A DNA stretch of 64,000 nucleotides from an uncultured Planctomycetota bacterium (GTDB taxonomy: Bacteria > Planctomycetota > Planctomycetia > Gemmatales > HRBIN36), in NCBI GenBank assembly GCA_937944855.1, contig CALFAY010000039.1, forward strand, positions 1 through 64,000. The letters run 5' to 3'. The notes below the pieces were generated by a model, which searched no databases, was not told the origin of the DNA, and saw only the letters and a program-made list of their open reading frames with translations. The position numbers and the translations under genes are program-made. How positions within the stretch are numbered: position 1 is the stretch's first letter; every line of letters starts with the position of its first letter. Positions 61,524 through 64,000 of the stretch are shown piece after piece.

Positions 61524-62555
61524 CTACTTGTCCGCTTGCGGCACGGGCATCGGCATCGGATTGGGCAGCAACTGGTAGGTGCCGACCTTCAAGCCGGCCA
61601 GCTGCTTTTGCACGCGGGACAACTCGGGGTCGTTCGGACCCTCGAAATCGCCCACGGTCACGAAGCTGGACCCGCTGGCATGCAGGACATAGGCATCGAA
61701 GCCGAACTTCCGGTCGCGGAGCAACTGGACCAGTTCCCGGGCTTCCCGCACATGATCGCCCTGGCGTTCGCCAGCAGCGCGGGAAGTAAAACTCGAGTCG
61801 CTGCTCCAGGGATTGATGCGGTCGAAGATGCTGGGCTTGGGGCTGACAGTGACCGTGCCTCCCCCGCAGACGCAGACCAGCAACGTCCATTTGCCCTTGG
61901 CCTTGACCAGGCTGTAGGGATCGGAAGCGTTGAGATGGGCCACCACCTTGTCTTCTTCGGAAAGCTCCTGGGGATTGAGGCCGGGCGATTTTTCCCCGGG
62001 CAGCAGCGGATTGCGGACCACGAAAGCCCGGGAGAACTGATTGACCATACCTGCCTGGCGAATCTTGCCGCCGTCGAGCCAGTTTGAGACGTTCTTGCGG
62101 TACTCCGGCGTGGCAATGAACAGGCCGGGACCCGTGGGCACGCTCTTGGGCGGCTTGAGCTTCTTGATCCGATCCAGGTCCTTTGAAGCGGCGTCCATCG
62201 TCTTGTAATGGCCGACGAGGACGCAGTATTCGTCCACGATGCGGAATTTCTTGACCGGCGCGTTGTTGTACTGGCGTTTCCAGTCTTCCAGCCGGCGGTC
62301 CCGCTCAGCCCGTTCCATCTCGGATTTGCTGTACCAGTAGGCCTGGAGCTTGTAATCCCGGCGGAGTTCATCGGTGAGGCGTTTGGCCAGCGTCTCGGCT
62401 TCGTCGCCGACAAAGCTGGCCACGAGGATCAGGTACGGCCCGTCCCGCTCGGAAAGCTGAAAGTCGTCCTGACGCCCCGTCAGAGGCTGAGCCAGCACGG
62501 GGCCGGCAGTCAGAAGGGCGGTGATGAAAAGGGATATCAGACTGCTTCGGGACAT
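61524..62555 (-). CDS. secreted protein with SPOR-like repeats, hypothetical
   Basis: A 343-residue exported protein. The signal MSRSSLISLFITALLTAGPV ends near LAQ-PLTG. Two regions look like SPOR domains, which bind denuded peptidoglycan glycans: YLILVASFVGDEAETLAKRL...FRIVDEYCVLVGHYKTMDA (about 40-130) and WTLLVCVCGGG...AYVLHASGSSFVTVGDFEG (about 220-320). The match is by pattern and needs a profile search. A Pro-rich C-terminus (LLPNPMPMPVP) follows. It sits 73 bp after rph and upstream of XdhC on the same strand. Function is unknown. Confidence 0.7.
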   Translation of the reverse strand: MSRSSLISLFITALLTAGPVLAQPLTGRQDDFQLSERDGPYLILVASFVGDEAETLAKRLTDELRRDYKLQAYWYSKSEMERAERDRRLEDWKRQYNNAPVKKFRIVDEYCVLVGHYKTMDAASKDLDRIKKLKPPKSVPTGPGLFIATPEYRKNVSNWLDGGKIRQAGMVNQFSRAFVVRNPLLPGEKSPGLNPQELSEEDKVVAHLNASDPYSLVKAKGKWTLLVCVCGGGTVTVSPKPSIFDRINPWSSDSSFTSRAAGERQGDHVREARELVQLLRDRKFGFDAYVLHASGSSFVTVGDFEGPNDPELSRVQKQLAGLKVGTYQLLPNPMPMPVPQADK

Positions 62556-62628
62556 CGCTCGGGTCCTCCCTGACGCCGTCGTGTCGGAATGCTGACGGAT
62601 CCTTTTGCGGCCAATCGGGTCGGCTTCG

Positions 62629-63387
62629 TTAGCAAATCTCCGACGGCGCGTCCAGAGGCCATTGCGGGCCGAACGCTTCCCGCTGAGCCTGGGAAATCTG
62701 CAAGATGCCCCGTTTGCCCAGGTTGATGAGTTGCTCCAGCTGGGCCACGCTGAAGGTGGCTTCTTCGCCGCCGGCCTGCACTTCGATGACTTCGCCGGAG
62801 CCGGTCATAACGAGGTTGAGGTCCACGTCCACGTCCTTGTCTTCCGCGTAGTCGAGGTCGAGCAGGGGGGTTCCGTCCCGCAAGCCGACGCTGACGGCGG
62901 CGACGTTGCTTCGGATGATTTCGCGGATGGGGCAAGGCAGCTGATCCTGAAGCGACAGCAAAGCGTCGAGCAGGGCCAGGCACGCGCCGTTGACGCTGGC
63001 GGTGCGGGTGCCGCCGTCGGCTTCGAGCACGTCGCAGTCAATCCACAGCGTCCGTTCGCCGAGTTTTTCCAGATCAACGACGGCTCGCAGACTGCGGCCG
63101 ATCAGGCGTTGAATCTCCACGCTGCGGCCGTCGATCTTGCCGGAGCGGTCGCGGCTTTTGCGAGGACGGGTGCTTCCCGGCAGCATTTCGTACTCGGCGG
63201 TCAGCCAACCCTTGCCTGTGCCGACGAGAAACTCCGGCACGCCGGCCTCGACGCAGCACGTACACAGGACCATCGTCCGGCCCATGCAGGCCAGCACGCT
63301 GCCGGCCGGTTGCCCGGTGAAATGACGTTGGAAGCGCAGGGGACGAAGGGCGTCCCAGGCTCGGCCGTCGGGTCGCTGTGCATTCAT
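62629..63387 (-). CDS. rph: ribonuclease PH
   Basis: A 252-residue phosphorolytic exoribonuclease that trims the 3' ends of tRNA precursors. Visible features: RPDGRAWDALRPLRF at the start, GKGWLTAEYEMLPGSTRPR with the phosphate/RNA-binding Arg region, EIQRLIGRSLRAVVDLEKLG, and the active-site Asp pair in LDLDYAEDKDVDVDLNLVM. The ATG at 63387 starts MNAQRPDG; a codon at 63423 in the same frame would add 12 unconserved residues. Its start is only 23 bp from that of the divergent exonuclease gene, so the two promoters lie inside each other's genes or the gap. Confidence 0.95.
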   Translation of the reverse strand: MNAQRPDGRAWDALRPLRFQRHFTGQPAGSVLACMGRTMVLCTCCVEAGVPEFLVGTGKGWLTAEYEMLPGSTRPRKSRDRSGKIDGRSVEIQRLIGRSLRAVVDLEKLGERTLWIDCDVLEADGGTRTASVNGACLALLDALLSLQDQLPCPIREIIRSNVAAVSVGLRDGTPLLDLDYAEDKDVDVDLNLVMTGSGEVIEVQAGGEEATFSVAQLEQLINLGKRGILQISQAQREAFGPQWPLDAPSEIC

Positions 63388-63410
63388 GGCGGTTACGGTA
63401 CACTGACACC

Positions 63411-64000
63411 ATGAGCACGGCAACGCGGCCCGCCTACATCGTGTTCGACATCGAGACGATTCCCGACGGGGAATTGCTGTCCCGGGTCCGCTATCCGGGA
63501 GAAAACCTGACGGCGGAACAGGCGGTGCAGCGCGCCCAGGAAGAAGAGAAGCACAGGCACGGCGGCAGCGACTTTGTCCCGGTCTCCTTTCAAATTCCCG
63601 TCGCAGTGTGCATGGCTCCCGTCGGGGCCGACCTCCGCCTCCAGGGACTGCACGCCCTCGACGAGCCGAACTACCGCACTTCCGCGATGGTGCACAAGTT
63701 CTGGAAGCTGATCAACCATCACGGGCAGGCCCGGCTGGTGACGTTCAACGGCCGCTGCTTCGACCTGCCGGTCATGGAACTGGCCGCATTCCGCTACGGC
63801 ATCAGCGCCGCCGGGTCGTTCGGCGAAGCCCGCAGGCGATTCGGCGAGCGGCACATCGATCTACTGGAGCTGCTCACCAATCACGGAGCGGTCCGCCTGG
63901 CAGGCGGGCTGGACCTGCTCTCGAAGCTGCTGGGCAAGCCGGGCAAAGTCGAGACCAGGGGGAATCAGGTGTACGAGATGTACCAGCGCGGCCAGCTGCG
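63411..64000 (+). CDS. PolB-type 3'-5' exonuclease (3' partial)
   Basis: The frame runs from ATG 63411 to the right edge without a stop (196 complete codons visible). It begins MSTATRPAYIVFDIETIPDG, the Exo I motif FDIET of DnaQ-like exonucleases with the catalytic Asp and Glu. An Exo II-like region has LVTFNGRCFDLPVMELAAFR (N-x-R-C-F-D), then HIDLLELL. This is the family described as PolB-associated predicted 3'-5' exonuclease. It is divergent from rph by 23 bp. The C-terminal part with the third motif is off the window. No strong ribosome binding site precedes the start. Confidence 0.9.
   Translation, partial: MSTATRPAYIVFDIETIPDGELLSRVRYPGENLTAEQAVQRAQEEEKHRHGGSDFVPVSFQIPVAVCMAPVGADLRLQGLHALDEPNYRTSAMVHKFWKLINHHGQARLVTFNGRCFDLPVMELAAFRYGISAAGSFGEARRRFGERHIDLLELLTNHGAVRLAGGLDLLSKLLGKPGKVETRGNQVYEMYQRGQL

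Overview
The window looks like chromosomal DNA of a planctomycete, most likely of the Gemmata/Gemmataceae type. The evidence is high GC, a Ser/Thr kinase fused to WD40 repeats, two DUF1559 prepilin-like secreted proteins, a PVC-type CxxCH heme-binding dehydrogenase-like protein, redoxin/heme/copper-monooxygenase hybrids, Tat-exported Gfo/Idh/MocA oxidoreductases and many large TPR membrane proteins. This placement is inferred from gene families, not from a marker gene. No rRNA, tRNA, CRISPR array or insertion sequence was seen.

Layout. 1-5.3 kb: a gene cut by the left edge, a kinase-WD40 protein and a secreted oxidoreductase. 5.3-11.8 kb: a five-gene minus-strand two-component cluster (PAS-GAF kinase, two single-domain receivers, a hybrid kinase with HPt, and a receiver-ATPase), partly joined by 4-nt overlaps. 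12.1-22 kb: a thioesterase converging on an 8.3-kb gene encoding a 2760-residue fusion of ETF-quinone oxidoreductase, two acyl-CoA dehydrogenase modules, EtfB and EtfA, preceded by dnaJ. 22.2-27.8 kb: two redoxin/CxxCH/copper-monooxygenase paralogues flanking two aspartyl-protease/PDZ paralogues. 27.9-32.2 kb: a ceramidase-like gene and a PVC cytochrome-type gene. 32.3-40 kb: a small membrane ORF and a LysR-gltB-gltD unit. 40.1-46.6 kb: Nudix, PQQ-propeller, GDP-mannose dehydratase, hydrolase, thioesterase, methyltransferase and a ComEA-like protein. 46.7-57.2 kb: a HEAT lipoprotein plus a seven-heme TPR cytochrome, three TPR membrane proteins, a lipoprotein and the tandem DUF1559 genes. 57.3-64 kb: EF-G, MocA, XdhC, a SPOR-like secreted protein, RNase PH and a 3'-5' exonuclease running off the right edge.

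The most striking item is the giant fusion at 12485-20767. It places every redox carrier from acyl-CoA to the quinone pool on one predicted membrane-attached chain of roughly 300 kDa. Its first dehydrogenase module lacks the usual catalytic Glu and its EtfA module lacks a conserved flavin-site Arg. The second structural theme is repeats: a 26-bp dispersed element that also codes protein (internal heptads in gltB, the C-terminus and stop codon of a hydrolase), and tandem 31-bp hairpins with compensatory changes upstream of the GDP-mannose dehydratase gene.
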